From assembly GCA_030789695.1 (NCBI GenBank), contig CM061132.1:162527442-162591441 (forward strand): a DNA stretch of 64,000 bases, written 5' to 3'. Position numbers and translations under genes: made by a program. Below the pieces are notes generated by a model. It ran no database searches. It saw only the letters and a list, made by a program, of their open reading frames with translations, and was not told where the DNA came from. Numbering within the stretch: the stretch's first letter is position 1; each line of letters begins with the position of its first letter. The stretch is from Scilla litardierei. Taxonomy: Eukaryota; Streptophyta; Magnoliopsida; Asparagales; Asparagaceae. Positions 45,126-56,805 of the stretch are shown in pieces.

Positions 45126-47475
45126 ATCACAAAAAATACCCTAACGTTTGGGATATATTTCAAGTTAATACCCAAAACGTTCGCAAAATTGCCTCATATG
45201 GGCATCAACGTAGCTGTGAATCTACACTTTTCCAAACTGCCTTTTAATGATGTCCGTCACTTGCGGCTCGTCGCTAGATGCAACTCTCTCCATGACTGCC
45301 TTTCAAATTCTTTCCTTGGCTCATTCTCATTTGAAAGAAAATATTCAGGCAACGCAAATTTCTGCGCGATAGAAAAAACACAAACGTAGTCCTCGACTTG
45401 GATGGGCCAAGGCTAACCCGTGGGCTCGTTAACGGCTTACTAGGGCTAACACCATATGTAAATTAAAGAAGTCGAGCTTGAAAGTTTGAAATGTTTAAAC
45501 TAGTAGGAACTCGGGTGAATACTTGCCAAATAGATAATTATCTTGCAAAAATTTAAGGATTGTTGAACCAAACAAGCAATGTTAATGTTAATTTTTGTAA
45601 AACTTGCAATACAAGAAATTTGAAAAAAGAAGAAAATAAATACAAAACAAAAGAAAAACAAGCGTAAGATATTAAGATTTATAATGATTCCATTCAATTT
45701 TTGGTGTACGTCTAGATATAAAATTGTTAATATTTCAATTCAAGAGAAAACGAAGCCGAATATGAACATGAAGAAGAAAACTTAAAGGGGAGAACTTTGG
45801 TAATGGAGCCTCTTACACGATTTCGGATGTGTGCCTCTTCAGTTCCTTGACGTGCTAGATGACTTTTGTTAGTAATGATGCCTTGTCTGTCTACGGATAT
45901 AGAAAACAATGAGAATTAAAACTATGCATGTAGGAACAAATCCTTTGTTATTGGAGTTTGTTTTACTGACTATTAGAGATGGAGCGTGCTTTTGTCTCTC
46001 TTCACTTCGGCAACACAGAAGCATTCTTTTGTTAGCTGCAAGCTTTTTGTTGTTGTATTCCTCCCTCACTGATGTTATCTTCTCTCTAGGCTATTCTCTC
46101 TCTACGCTCCATGATTTTTTTCAAGATCATGGCTTAAACTTGTAGGTTTAATTTTTATCATTATTGGTGGTAATTATGGATGAATTTGGATATGCTCGGT
46201 ACTTACTGCGATGGTGATATGCAACAAGCTGTATAGCTTAGCAAATTGAGCATTGACGTGCGCCATGCACCTACGCTCGGCCTCGCTGTGGCTCTTCGTC
46301 TCGGCCAGGACCTTAGCATCCATGATCTACTGTGCGGTCATCTTACCTAATTCGGAATGAATGCTCCTCCCAAAAGGCAAGGACGGTGAAGGATCACCTT
46401 GGCCATAGGCCACGTAGTTACAGAAGCCAGAAGCCAACCCTAATGGATCATCATGGTAATCGAACTATAGTGCAGAAGAAGCCATCCCATTGTACAACTG
46501 TTCGTTGTAGAACGGAATGATCGATGGTGACGGTGTTGGATGAAGAGGAGGAAACGACGGAAGCGAAGACATCATGAAATAATGATCGCTAGGGTCACAA
46601 ACGAGTTGGTTGTTTTATTGAAATTAAGGGAATGAATTGGCAATGAGAGAATCGGTGACGTGAGCGGATGACGCGCTGCCTGCCGGATGCGGTCATAATC
46701 TACAGCATCATCCCGCGGATTCCCATCAAATCTATATACTGAATCAAGTCTGTGAGTAAGAATTGGAGTCGAGCCATTTATGACGATCATTTGTTCAAGA
46801 TGATGCAAATATGGGCTCGCAGCTAAACATTGCTCGGTTTCTCTCGACGCCACGGACCAAGTCCTCTTGTTTCTAGACAGCACGCTCGATAGAAGTGAGC
46901 TTGTCGGAGTGCCCGATGCTTCCATGAGATTCATAAGAGACGATATCGATTCTTAAACATATTGGCATCCATTAACGGGCTCCTCTGCCTCTATTGCCAA
47001 CGGGACATGTGCGAGAGGTTATTGCCCCTCTGCAATCTCGTGACAATGGAAGGAGACTGCATCACTCTCCCGAGCAGCTTCTACATGTACGAATATGTTG
47101 GACTGGTGTACAATCCATCGAGGTCCCCGATCCATTACATGCTGGTCAATCAGAGGTTTAGCAATGTAAGCAGTATCAATGGCGTGTAGTACTGGTTCGA
47201 GATGTTCTCGTAAGATCGCATAGAATGGGTCGAGCACATGGATCGGGTTGGGGTCGTAGAGAACATCGGATGGAGGGACACTAAGCCTGTTGTCGACGGT
47301 GGAGTCATGTACTAGAACTGCACGGTCATCAGATTTGAACCAAAAAAGCATGATGGTGGATTACAGAGCTTGTCGCCGACGATGAAGTCCCGAGTGGGTA
47401 TTAACTTGAAAGATACCCCAAACGTTATGGAATTAACTTGAAAGATACCCCCAACATTAGGGTATTTTTTGTAAG
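45126..47475. repeat. Inner inverted repeat of the same terminal-repeat family
   Basis: ACAAAAAATACCCTAACGTT and TTTCAAGTTAATACCC at 45126-45175 recur inverted at about 47398-47472, where the arm is partly doubled. This suggests a second, related Mutator-type element nested within the outer one. No target duplication was found at its edges. The enclosed open frames (46572-46934 and 47019-47351, minus) match no family I know. Confidence 0.6.
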
Positions 47476-48593
47476 CTTGGATCAGGGGCCAAACGGATAT
47501 AATTTAGAGTGCTGTTATTTGCACCGCATTACTTTATCAATATACCACAAAGCGTAATAGTTTATAATTCCAAATTTACCCTTAAATATTGTTAAAACAT
47601 TACTCTTAAATTTCTTACTTAATTACAAAAACTGACATTGATATTATATTAATGCACCACATTGGGCGCTTTCTTCTTCCGGTTTCAATCTTTGCGCCCA
47701 ATTTCAGCTTTTTAATCATCAAGTTTAACATTTCTAGCTTTTGGATCACATGAGATGTTGTTTCCTTAAGACTTTTGCAATAAGATACATTTGATGCCTC
47801 TCAATGGGAGAATTTGTTACGATGAATTTGGAAGGCAGGAGCTTTGCGAGGTGCGTGAAGCACCCATCTCAATTTTTTACTGGCTTCTGTTCATCTTGCT
47901 TAGTTGAGAGATAGACCAATGTCGAACCACTGTAGAAAAGCACTCCGCCCTCAGCTAGCGCTCAGGGCAAAATAGCAGAGATCTCTGATTCTTCATCTGT
48001 ATTTTATTCCCAGAGCAAAGGCGGTGAGTTAAGAGTATTGTTGCCCTTATTCCAATTGGATGGTTGCAATGTCCACGTAGTGGTGACGCTAGCAGTAGCA
48101 AAGATGCCTATGTAGATAGGCAGCTTGATCCATTAAAAGAATAGCAATCGATGGAGAAGAATTCGTCATTTTGGTCGGATTCGGTGTTACTCGCAAAAGG
48201 ATAGAGATGGAGATTAAGGGGTGCTTCGAAGAGTAGGAGATTTGGGGAGAAGTAGCTAGAGAGTAAGCGAGAGGACTCAGGTTACTTGTGTGGTGAATTT
48301 AACACGTGATAGAAGACTCAAGTTATGCTAAATGGATAAAAAGGTCAAAATTTGCTGTGAAGAAAAAAAATCAAAAGACAAGTTGAGTATGAGCAGCAGT
48401 GAAATAAGAACTGTGTTGTATTCATAAATATATGCGGTGTAATTAACAACACTCTATAATTTAACGCACTCGTCGTCCGTTAGCCAAAACACACAAAACG
48501 GTACTATTGTGTACGACTTAAAAGTTCACGGTATTAAGTTGAAAGAGACCCCAAAAGTTAGGGTATTTTTTTGTGAATACCCCTTATATATTT

Positions 48594-49473
48594 GATGACT
48601 ATTTTTAATCTATGTCCTACGTTGCACCTAAAATATGACCAGGACAAACGTTGTTGATGACTAGGACACAACTTTAAGCCATCTTATGCTGACCAGGACA
48701 AGGCTTAAAGGAAGAGTTTGAATTGTATTTGGGGGGAACTACATGGGGGAATTTTAATAATTTGAAATTTGAGTGGAAATATTGAATTTTGTCCTACTAG
48801 GATAAAGTGTTGTCCCAAGTGGCACCCCTTATTAGAGTAGGGGCCAATGGAGTTTGTGTGAGTGGTTGGGAGTGGAGTTGGTTGTTTTGGTGGAACCCCA
48901 AGCAAAAGCACACCACATTCACCACATTATTTACGCGCACCCAACTATAGAAACTTAATTCGATCCATTTAACGAGCTCTGGGCCAATGACTCATAGACT
49001 AGGTAATCTTTGGGCTTATGGCTTAGAAGAGCCACTCGAACTTAACGGCTCGGATCGCTTAAGTTCAATAATTTTTATTTACGCACTCCTACATAGTATA
49101 TTTTTCGATGCGAATCCTCTATGCTTCTTGAGGCACGAGGACCCGACCACTTAATATACTTGGAAGAACAATGCACTTTATTCTCCTTTTTTTTTATAAA
49201 ATGCATGCTTAAGCAAAGTTCTCAACCATCAATCCATGTCAAATGAAATGCATGCAATTGGATCGAGAAGAGCGAACAGTTTTTTGAAAAAAAAAGAGGA
49301 AAGAATGACTCATGATGAAGGGGATGGATTAAATTTTGGAGGGTTTTTAGTTTTAAATAAGACATCACAGACAAGAGAGTCAAAGATATATCACGAGTGC
49401 ATTATATATAATGAACTAGAAATTACCCGTGCACAAAGTGCACTGGACCCTACCAATAACCCCCCCCCCCACA
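48594..49473. other. Intergenic, no gene seen
   Basis: Unique-looking AT-rich sequence between the Mutator-like element and the 4-kb solo LTR. A run of ten C residues lies at 49461-49470. The open frames are short and show no domain. Confidence 0.6.
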
Positions 49474-50390
49474 AAATCTGTAACGACCCGATTCTCGGGC
49501 CCGTTATTTTTTTGATATTTGCGCAGGTCTTGCAGTTAACCAGTGAAAACAAAATAGCCACGATGCAGAGATGTACAAAAATACCCAAATAGTGTCCAAT
49601 TATTACATCCATATCGTACAAATTGTCCCAACATACGTACATGTAGGAAAGAAAATACAACTGAAAACAACTCTGAAAGCAGCGGTCTCAGGGTCGAACT
49701 CTGGCGCTATTAACTCAAGAGCATCTATCTCCATATGTACGTCGTCTGCGGTGCCACAGAGATTGAACCGTAGGTAAGTCACAACAATTATAGCAATAGA
49801 AATAAAGTAGTGCAAAAGTATGGAACAGACTATAGTAAACAAAAGATGGTCATGCAGGTGCAAGAAGTATGGGCAGACAGGTATGTAAGAGTAATAAGTA
49901 CAGTACTGATAGCTGCGCAGGTGTAGTAAGTAAAGTGCGTGTAATGCATAAAAATAAAGGTGACCGTGTAAGTGTAAGAGTAACAACTGAGAGCAATAAC
50001 TGTAGCGTGGCATATGGCAGCAACAATATTTTGACCAACAGACAATGTGATGACGATGGTAAGACATCCAGGTGGTTGTAGCAACACTTAAGAAAAGATG
50101 AGCGTCGTTTGGCTATCTAATAGTGTAGGCGGACCTGATAATAAGAAGTCTAGCTTAACTCCCAAATCAGCCAGGCAGTCAGGGCTTGAAGGCACAGGTC
50201 ACTTCAAAGACCGCAGGAACAAGTCCCTTGGTTGACCAACCCCCTTCCCATTCCTTTCTAGACACTGATTCAGTAGTAATTTAAGACCGCTCATTATTAT
50301 ACCGTACTATCACGTTCGAGTAGTCTCGACTTAGTCAATAGAGTAGTCGTGACAAAAGCAATGGTATCAATGAATTATCAATCAGTGCAA

Positions 50391-50841
50391 CATCAGTCAA
50401 ACTAGTGCATCAGCCTTGGCTCGAGTGTACGATATGCAACCAGAAGTGCACCCATCCCACGGAGCAACTCGTGGAACATCTACCTACCATTCCTGCAGGG
50501 TGATGGTACAGCTTAACTAATAAGGGTGGACCCAGTCAATCCCGCACACTTCGTAGCTCAAGACTACCCCAAAACCTGTGTCGTAACATAATCCAATGTT
50601 CTTGCTGGTATTCGTATCAATGTGGCCTCATGGGCACTGGTATCAATCAAGCTAGTGCAACAGTCTTAGCTCGAGTGTACGATATGCAACCAGAAGTGCA
50701 CCCATCCCACGGAGCAACTCGCGGAATATATACATACCATCCCTTGCAGGGGGATGGTACAGCTTAACTAATAAGGGTGGACCCGGTCACTCCCGCACAC
50801 TTCGTAGCTCAAGACTGCCCCATAACCCGTGTTGTATCACA
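50391..50841. repeat. Tandem duplication of about 250 bp inside the solo LTR
   Basis: Two copies, starting near 50391 and 50642, share long blocks such as GCTCGAGTGTACGATATGCA and CTTCGTAGCTCAAGACT, with scattered differences. Confidence 0.85.
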
Positions 50842-51034
50842 TTTCACATTTATAACCGTATCAGTATCCGTGTCTGTATCCATATCCGTATCTGTATGGC
50901 CTTATATGCCCATCATTTCGTACATCCAACAATGTGTACAACAATACATCCAACAATGAGTACAACACATACATATATATGGTATTTACTTGCTGAAAAG
51001 TCAAGGCAGAAGCCACAACAGAGAATATCAGTCC

Positions 51035-51174
51035 TGAGCAATGCTTTGAAGTCCAACAACTATGATATCTAATTCCATAAAAGTGCACTACCTCAATTTA
51101 GTCATGAGCAATGCTTTGAAGTTCAACAACTATGATATCTAATTCCATAAAAGTGCACTATCTCAATTTAGTCA
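51035..51174. repeat. 70-bp tandem duplication inside the solo LTR
   Basis: TGAGCAATGCTTTGAAGT and the following 50 bases recur exactly 70 bp later, with only one or two changes. Confidence 0.9.
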
Positions 51175-53462
51175 TTTGGTCATTCCACTATTGATTAGTT
51201 CTATAGTTAATTAGGTCTCTAATCATTGGTTCAAGTCAATTGTTGTTCTGAGAATATATATGAGGTCCTAAGTTCATACAAGTACACAGGCTAAATTTCT
51301 AAAACTAGAATTAGAGTGACTTACCATCGAGATCGTCATGGTAAGACGAGGTTGGAGCTAAAGCTTACAAAGATGCTGGTGCACGAAAATTGGTACCTGC
51401 AAACACAAGAAATCATTAGTTACAGGCTACCCTATTTCTATCTATTTAATCGGTCGTTTTGATTTTCTAAACCGGTTGAAACGTTGTCGGAAAACGTTTT
51501 AAACTTTTATATAGACTAAATATGATGAAAATAATTTTACCGTAGGATGAAATACTTTTCGGAAGAATATATTAATTTTTATAATATTTAAAACTACAAA
51601 ATAGATTTAAAAACTAATTTTTAATTAAGTATGTAATTATTCAATAATTTATTCTGGATGCAATCTGTATCGGAAAGATGCAAATGAACTGTCAAAGTGA
51701 CCGTCTCGGAGAGTATTACGACATATATTTTTATCACATATCACTTCACGTGAAAATAGCAAGTTACTAATTTTTGAATGAATATAACCTATTTAACTTT
51801 TAGGCTTAAAAATTAATTCCAGAGAAACTAAGCGTCTGATTGAGATGAAATTAGTGCCATTGGGTTCAGAATGTTATTTCTGATTTTCTGGAGCTAGTCT
51901 TGAATTTTTCTGGCCTCTATATTATTTATTATCAATTATTTATTAAAACCCTTATTATCTAATTTGCAAAATACGAAAATACGCTTATTTTATACGAAAA
52001 TATGTTCTCGTATTTTTTCTTTCACCTTCGATCTCTCTTACGTCCGCATGCAGCGGGGCGGGCTCCGTTCGTGCTCGCCTACGGCGGGAGAGCACGTCGA
52101 GGCGGCGGAAGCGACGGCGGGGATCCACGGCGTCGGCAGCGAGAGGTGAGGACGGCGGCGCTGGCAGCGACAGTTGCTGCTGCTGCTCGCGAATGCTAAC
52201 GGGAGAGAGAGAGAGCGTTCCGGTGGCACGACGGTGGAGCTCGAGGCGTCGTCTGGGCTGCTCGACGTTCGGTGGTTGGAGCATGGAGGCGGGAGCAGCG
52301 GCGAGCGGCGCTGGGGTCGAGTTCGTTGGGGCGTCATGCGTCGCCGTCGTGGGGAGTTCGAGGCGCTGCAGTTGTCTTCGTCGGAGGGCGGTGCTGCTGT
52401 GCTCTGGGCGGACGTCGGGAGCGGGGCTCGAGTGAGCGAGGGTAGGCAGACGACGAGCTCGCCGTGGGGGAGAGAGAGGAGATAGAGAGAGAGATAGAGA
52501 GAGCGTGGGGAGACCGTGTGCACGCGTTGCATGGAGAGAGGGAGAGAGAGGCTGAGTGCATGAGATGGGTTCGACATTTGGTGAGCCTGAGATCGAGAGG
52601 GGAAGAGATTCATACGGGGACATAGGGAGGGAATGTGAGCGGGCTTTGGGTTTCGCCTGGGGTGCGTGAGTGGGCTTAGGGTGCGGGCCTGAGGGAAGAT
52701 AGGTTAGGGGGGTATTTATAGTTAAGCTAGATTAGTTTTAGGGTTTATTAGTCAAATGTATTCAATAGTGTTAGGTTAGCTTTAGGATTAAATATTAAAT
52801 GAGGTTAGACTAAGTTTGGAAACGTTTAACGTGTCATCTCCATGCAGTAGTCATGTTAGGTTAATTTAATAGTCAATTAGGTAAAGGTAATTAGTAACTA
52901 GTTAGGGTAATTCGTGACGGTAATAGTAAAACTTGTAACGAAATTACGATTTTGTCCCTACTAGTAAACGTGTCCGAAAAATTACGAAAACATACTCACA
53001 GGGTCGTAACGTCGCGAGGATCGCGAATACGAAGTCCGTTTTAGGGTTCGAGCTACGGAAATACTAGTTTTAGGCCAAAACATTTAGAAAGCGGGTTTGC
53101 AGGTTCTCTATCGATTTGAATTCAGAAAATTACGAAGTTAATGTGGGAAGCCATAAATGATCATTGAATGTTACTGTAAAAGTTTGAAATAGTTTTGATG
53201 ATATTTGTATAGAAAATAAATTCATTAAGTCAAAACTGTAATAATTGAAAATGAAATTTTATCAGATTATTTAAAGTTATTTGATGAAACCCAAACTTAC
53301 TAAAATACTTCATAGCTAGTCTGATATCTCAAAATATTTTTATAAGAAATTTTTTTGAAATCGTAAAACTCCTGACAAACCATTATAAAATAGTTTAAAA
53401 ATTGAAAAATTGGCCAAATACGTAAATAGTTTGTCTTGATGAAAACAGGTCGTTACAAAATC

Positions 53463-54184
53463 GGAACGCGGGACCCAAATCGGATTAAATGGGAAGAGTG
53501 GGTGTGAGTTTGTGTATCGTCTCGTGGTATTTGGGATTTTTCGATTGGGGAATGTGAAGTTGGATTTGTTTTTTGGTGTTGTTTGGGCTTGAGTTGTGTT
53601 TTTTGGGTTTGTTTTTGATGTCATTTGAGTGAGTGAGTGAGTGTGTGTGTGTGTGTTTTTTTTTGGGGGGGGGGGGGGGTGGGTTGGTTGTCTTTTGGGT
53701 TATTGGGGGTGAGATGGATGTTCTATGCGGCGATGTGACATTGACACATGGGACGAACATACCACATGTGACATTCTCCTCTTTTGTATACTAGATTTTA
53801 ACAAACTGTGGTTCAGCGGCATTGCTCCTGCCTCAAGTGAGGCCATCCCTGATAGACTCAGACTACGCGTGTTTAACCAACTTTCGCATGTATCAAAAAA
53901 AAGAGAATATTATCAAGAATATCTCTTCCTGGTCCCCACCCCACCCTAGCCACCCAACCCACCAACGCACAGCACACAGACGAAGACATCAATTTTTCTT
54001 CCGTTGGTTCCAAGAAACTCCAATTTGAAAAACAGCAGGCACAAAAAGTTAAACAAATCCCCAGCTGTCAATGGTTGGCTCTCACCGCACGATTCATCCA
54101 ACGTGATCACCCTCCCAAAATACACCCCACCAACCCGAATAAAATAAACCTCAAATCCCTTCCCAAAATACCCCTCTCCCCTTC
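53463..54184 (+). promoter_or_regulatory. Upstream region of the bZIP gene
   Basis: Contains a GAGT/GT microsatellite (about 53625-53657) followed by a run of about 14 G residues (53675-53688). Nearer the gene is C/A-rich sequence without a protein-like frame. The solo LTR ends about 720 bp before the TATA box, so the proximal promoter appears undisturbed. No specific operator was recognised. Confidence 0.45.
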
Positions 54185-54192
54185 TATAAATA
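54185..54192 (+). promoter_or_regulatory. TATA box of the bZIP gene
   Basis: TATAAATA followed by a pyrimidine-rich initiator region puts the transcript start near 54215-54225, giving a 5' leader of about 430 nt that carries two upstream ORFs. Confidence 0.65.
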
Positions 54193-54414
54193 GCCCCATT
54201 CTCCACCTTCATTCTCTTCTTTCGTTCCTCCGCTTGCGTCAATTGGCTCTGGCGATTCCCCGTTTCCAGCTAAGTATTCTATTTTAATTTCATTTCTTTC
54301 CTTTGTTTTTTATTCCCTTCCTTGGGGAAAAAAATTAGGGCTTTTTAAACCCCCTTGGGGAAGTTCTGTTCAAAATTCGATCTTCTGAATCAAAGATCCA
54401 ATCTTTCTGCCGCT

Positions 54415-54462
54415 ATGATCTCGATTCCCTTCGCTTCAACTCGATCAAAACCCAATCTCTAG
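54415..54462 (+). CDS. Upstream ORF 1 in the bZIP leader
   Basis: A 15-codon frame (MISIPFASTRSKPNL) that stops six bases before the start of the sucrose-peptide uORF. I know of no conserved function for the peptide. Its position means scanning ribosomes meet it first, so it may set how many reach the next uORF. The start context (GCTATGA) is weak. Confidence 0.5.
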   Translation: MISIPFASTRSKPNL

Positions 54463-54468
54463 CCCCGT

Positions 54469-54549
54469 ATGAAGTTCGCGACGCTCACCTTCTGCTTCCT
54501 CCACTCGTTCTCCGTCGTCTTCCTCTACTGGTTCTACCTCTTCTCATGA
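54469..54549 (+). CDS. Sucrose-control peptide uORF (SC-uORF)
   Basis: A 26-codon uORF ending SFSVVFLYWFYLFS before TGA. This C-terminal motif is nearly the same as the conserved peptide encoded by uORF2 of Arabidopsis bZIP11 and its group S1 relatives. In that family the nascent peptide stalls the ribosome when sucrose is high and represses translation of the main ORF. It ends 102 nt before the bZIP ATG and lies in a different register from the main ORF's start. The N-terminal half differs from Arabidopsis, as is normal, since only the last 15 or so residues are conserved. That repression occurs in this plant is inferred from the conserved peptide. Confidence 0.93.
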   Translation: MKFATLTFCFLHSFSVVFLYWFYLFS

Positions 54550-54651
54550 ACTAATCGCCGTCAAAGTTTCGGCCTTTCTTCCAATTTAGATCTTTTCCCA
54601 AGCACCCATTAGTTAAAAACTTTCATAAAAGAACAACCTTTAAGCGGAAAA

Positions 54652-55059
54652 ATGTCTTCGTCTTCGGACCCGAACGTCGCGGTCGATCCTCGGAAGCGGA
54701 AGAGGATGATCTCGAACAGGGAGTCGGCGAGGAGGTCCCGGATGAGGAAGCAGCAGCAGCTGGACGATCTCATCAAGCAGGCTGCTCAGCTCAGGGAAGA
54801 GAACGCGCAGATCACGATGCAGCTGAACCTCTACACCGAGCAGTACCTCGTGTTCGAAGGGCAGAACACGATTCTGAGGACGCAGGTGATGGAGCTGACC
54901 GAAAGGCTGCGGTCTCTGAATTCGGTTCTGCAGTTCATCGAGGAGTTCAGCGGGATGGAGATGGACATCCCGGAGATCCCCGACCCGCTGCTCAAGCCGT
55001 GGCAGCTCCCCTGCCCGGCGCAGCCGATCTCGGCGGCCGCCAACATGTTTCAGTTCTGA
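54652..55059 (+). CDS. Group S1 bZIP transcription factor (bZIP11/bZIP44/bZIP53 type)
   Basis: A 135-residue intronless protein. The basic region (about 14-34) contains the DNA-contact signature N22-x7-R30 in SNRESARRSR and a nuclear localisation cluster. It is followed at the correct nine-residue spacing by Leu40 and an extended zipper (heptads at L40, L47, I54 and onward to about 90). The C-terminal tail (MDIPEIPDPLLKPWQLPC...ANMFQF) is typical of group S1. These factors bind ACGT and related elements, usually as heterodimers with group C bZIPs, and reprogramme amino acid and sugar metabolism under low energy. The two uORFs in the leader, including the sucrose-peptide uORF, indicate translational control by sucrose. 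Which S1 member this is cannot be decided by eye. Confidence 0.95.
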   Translation: MSSSSDPNVAVDPRKRKRMISNRESARRSRMRKQQQLDDLIKQAAQLREENAQITMQLNLYTEQYLVFEGQNTILRTQVMELTERLRSLNSVLQFIEEFSGMEMDIPEIPDPLLKPWQLPCPAQPISAAANMFQF

Positions 55060-55640
55060 ATTATGTTGGTTGCGTGTTGTGTCTTATAGTATCTAGATGT
55101 AATGCTGCGCTTTGCCTATGTTCTTGTATGTTTTAGGTATGTGATGTTGGAATGTGTTGCATCCTTTGAATGCAGCATAAATGCTAGTGTTGATGTACTA
55201 TTTGTGAATTTGTGTTTGGTTTAAACTCAAGTATATTTGCGTGATATTATTATTATTGATTGTTATTGTTTCGATTTGGTCTTTATTGGTGGTGGAATGA
55301 AATTGGTGATGATTATGTTGGCAAGAACAAAATTGTTGAAATTGTCACTGCTTATGTGATTTATCACTGATCAGGATGAAGCTCGGGAGATCCGAATGGA
55401 GTAATGTGAACCATAGGATGAATACGGTTGGGGGTGGAAGGACACTTGGTCTTTGGTGCTTGGTTTGGTTCATTATGAACTTCATTGCTGTATGAAAGTG
55501 AGTCTATTTTGTGTAAATCAAGGGAATTTGATGCAATATGAGGTTAGCTAGCCTGGTTGCATTTCTGGTGTCTTGCCTGATCTGGCTGTAAAGCATTTTT
55601 GTTACTTTTGAGTTGAGGTGTGCGGTGTATATCAGGATGC
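55060..55640 (+). other. 3' UTR and downstream flank of the bZIP gene
   Basis: T-rich sequence after the stop codon. It probably contains the polyadenylation site within the first 200-250 bp, although no single signal stands out. There is no further coding sequence. Confidence 0.5.
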
Positions 55641-55649
55641 GCGTCAAAT

Positions 55650-55935
55650 TAAAAAAAAAACCGGTTGTCTCTGTCGTTTGATGCCCGTTTTACGCGTCGT
55701 TGGTATCATTGTAAGGCTTTTAAAAAATAGAATTTATTGATACTAATTTTGTGGTCTTTTTTTGGTGTTTTCATCGAGTCAATCATACCTTATTCGAAAG
55801 GTCAAAATTTGACATGAAAACGTTAAAGAAAAGCCACCAAATTGGTAACAATGGATTCTGCTCTTCATAAGCTTTTCAAAAGTACCAACAATGCGTAAAA
55901 CGGACACCAAACAATGGAGATATAGCCAATCAAAT
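55650..55935. mobile_element. Foldback (MITE-like) hairpin, about 285 bp
   Basis: The left arm (GTCTCTGTCGTTTG, CCGTTTTACGC, GTTGGTA ... GTTTTCAT) is matched in reverse complement by the right arm down to 55931, with arms of about 130 bp and scattered mismatches. The centre is near 55795. It has no coding capacity. Clear target duplications were not seen. It lies about 600 bp downstream of the bZIP stop codon. Confidence 0.75.
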
Positions 55936-56805
55936 GATGTCTTACTTAATTTAGCATGCACCCCCATATACACCGCACTGTGCTGTATACAGCACGTGTA
56001 GCAAGAGTGTCAAACTTTCTCTTTTCTCTCTTTGCCGCAACAATAATATCCACCACGAGGTCAAAAAACCACGGCTGAAATTGCCTGAAAAATTTGTATT
56101 CTAATCTAATGGAAGCTTCTGATATCAATCTACACAGTCTCCTCATGGATAGCCTCTAACCCAACTATTTGAATGCTGAGAATGACAAATGAAGTTCTTC
56201 CCATTGTTATCAAAAGTTGACTGAAAATATTTCAAATATTCATCTCTGCATACTTGAGCAGATCACTATCATCAGCATCATCATGCCATAATATTTTATG
56301 ACAGGGATTATGGAGTCCAGATGGGTACAAAAACCAAAAGAGCTCATGGATCATAATGGAGATGGGCCCTTTGGTTTCAATCAAACCACTTGCTGATCCT
56401 GAGTCATGAGTCTGCCTCTCTCAACACCCACTTGCCCCAAATCATGCAGCAATCCTACAAGGGAGAGCTTTCTGTTCTTTTTCATAATCCTGCTCTCTTT
56501 TGTTAAAGAACGGACTGTAATTGCTGAGAGAATATGATAAGAGCTTGTGACATCATGAATTTTGTAGACAGTCAGTGGATTCGACTACATTATTAGCTGC
56601 TTTATTAGTCGTTTGATCTAGATACTGCCAATCGAGCTCAGCTCAAGCAGCACACTGTTGTTTTTATTTTTATTTTTAAAACCATGGGCATAAGACTAGC
56701 ATTTTTATTTCTGTGGCTTTCTAACATTACTTTTTACAATTTTTACAAAGAGAATGGAAGATTACCGGCCACTAGTATGGTAATGATATAGTAAACAAAA
56801 AGAAG
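55936..56805. other. Intergenic, no gene seen
   Basis: AT-rich sequence between the foldback element and the copia LTR cluster. No protein-like frame, RNA gene or repeat structure was recognised. Confidence 0.55.

Larger units (their letters stand above)
44086..48583. mobile_element. Mutator-like element with a nested solo LTR
   Basis: The ends are long inverted repeats: GGGTATTCAC at the left and GTGAATACCC(C) at the right. The match resumes after the nested LTR (for example GTCTCTTTCAACGTAAT near 44952 against ATTAAGTTGAAAGAGAC near 48533), giving arms of roughly 90 bp. A perfect 10-bp direct repeat TTATATATTT flanks it (44076-44085 and 48584-48593); 9-11 bp is the Mutator size. Inside are a related inner inverted repeat and open frames I cannot assign. 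I found no MURA transposase, so it is non-autonomous or has captured unknown sequence. Confidence 0.85.
49479..53457 (-). mobile_element. Solo LTR, 4.0 kb
   Basis: It begins TGTAACGACCCG and ends GGTCGTTACA, giving a 10-bp inverted terminal match. An exact 5-bp target duplication AAATC flanks it (49474-49478 and 53458-53462). A TATA box on the minus strand (TATAAATA, 52720-52713) followed by a GC-rich leader suggests minus-strand transcription. It carries internal tandem duplications. No gag, pol, primer-binding site or partner LTR was seen, so it is best read as a solo LTR. The long minus-strand frame at 51985-52623 is low-complexity Ser/Pro/Arg and not a convincing gene. Confidence 0.82.

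Noticed and set aside
45054..45389. 111-codon plus-strand frame in the Mutator-like element
   Set aside because: Its first half is the inner terminal inverted repeat; the rest shows no domain.
49603..50067. 154-codon Cys/His/Tyr-rich minus-strand frame
   Set aside because: Cys and His are scattered without zinc-finger spacing; it is in a solo LTR and reflects TAC/TGC-rich sequence.
51985..52623. A 212-codon minus-strand open frame as a gene
   Set aside because: Low-complexity Ser/Pro/Arg sequence from a GC-rich, GAGAGA-repeat region inside a solo LTR, with overlapping long frames on both strands. It has no domain.
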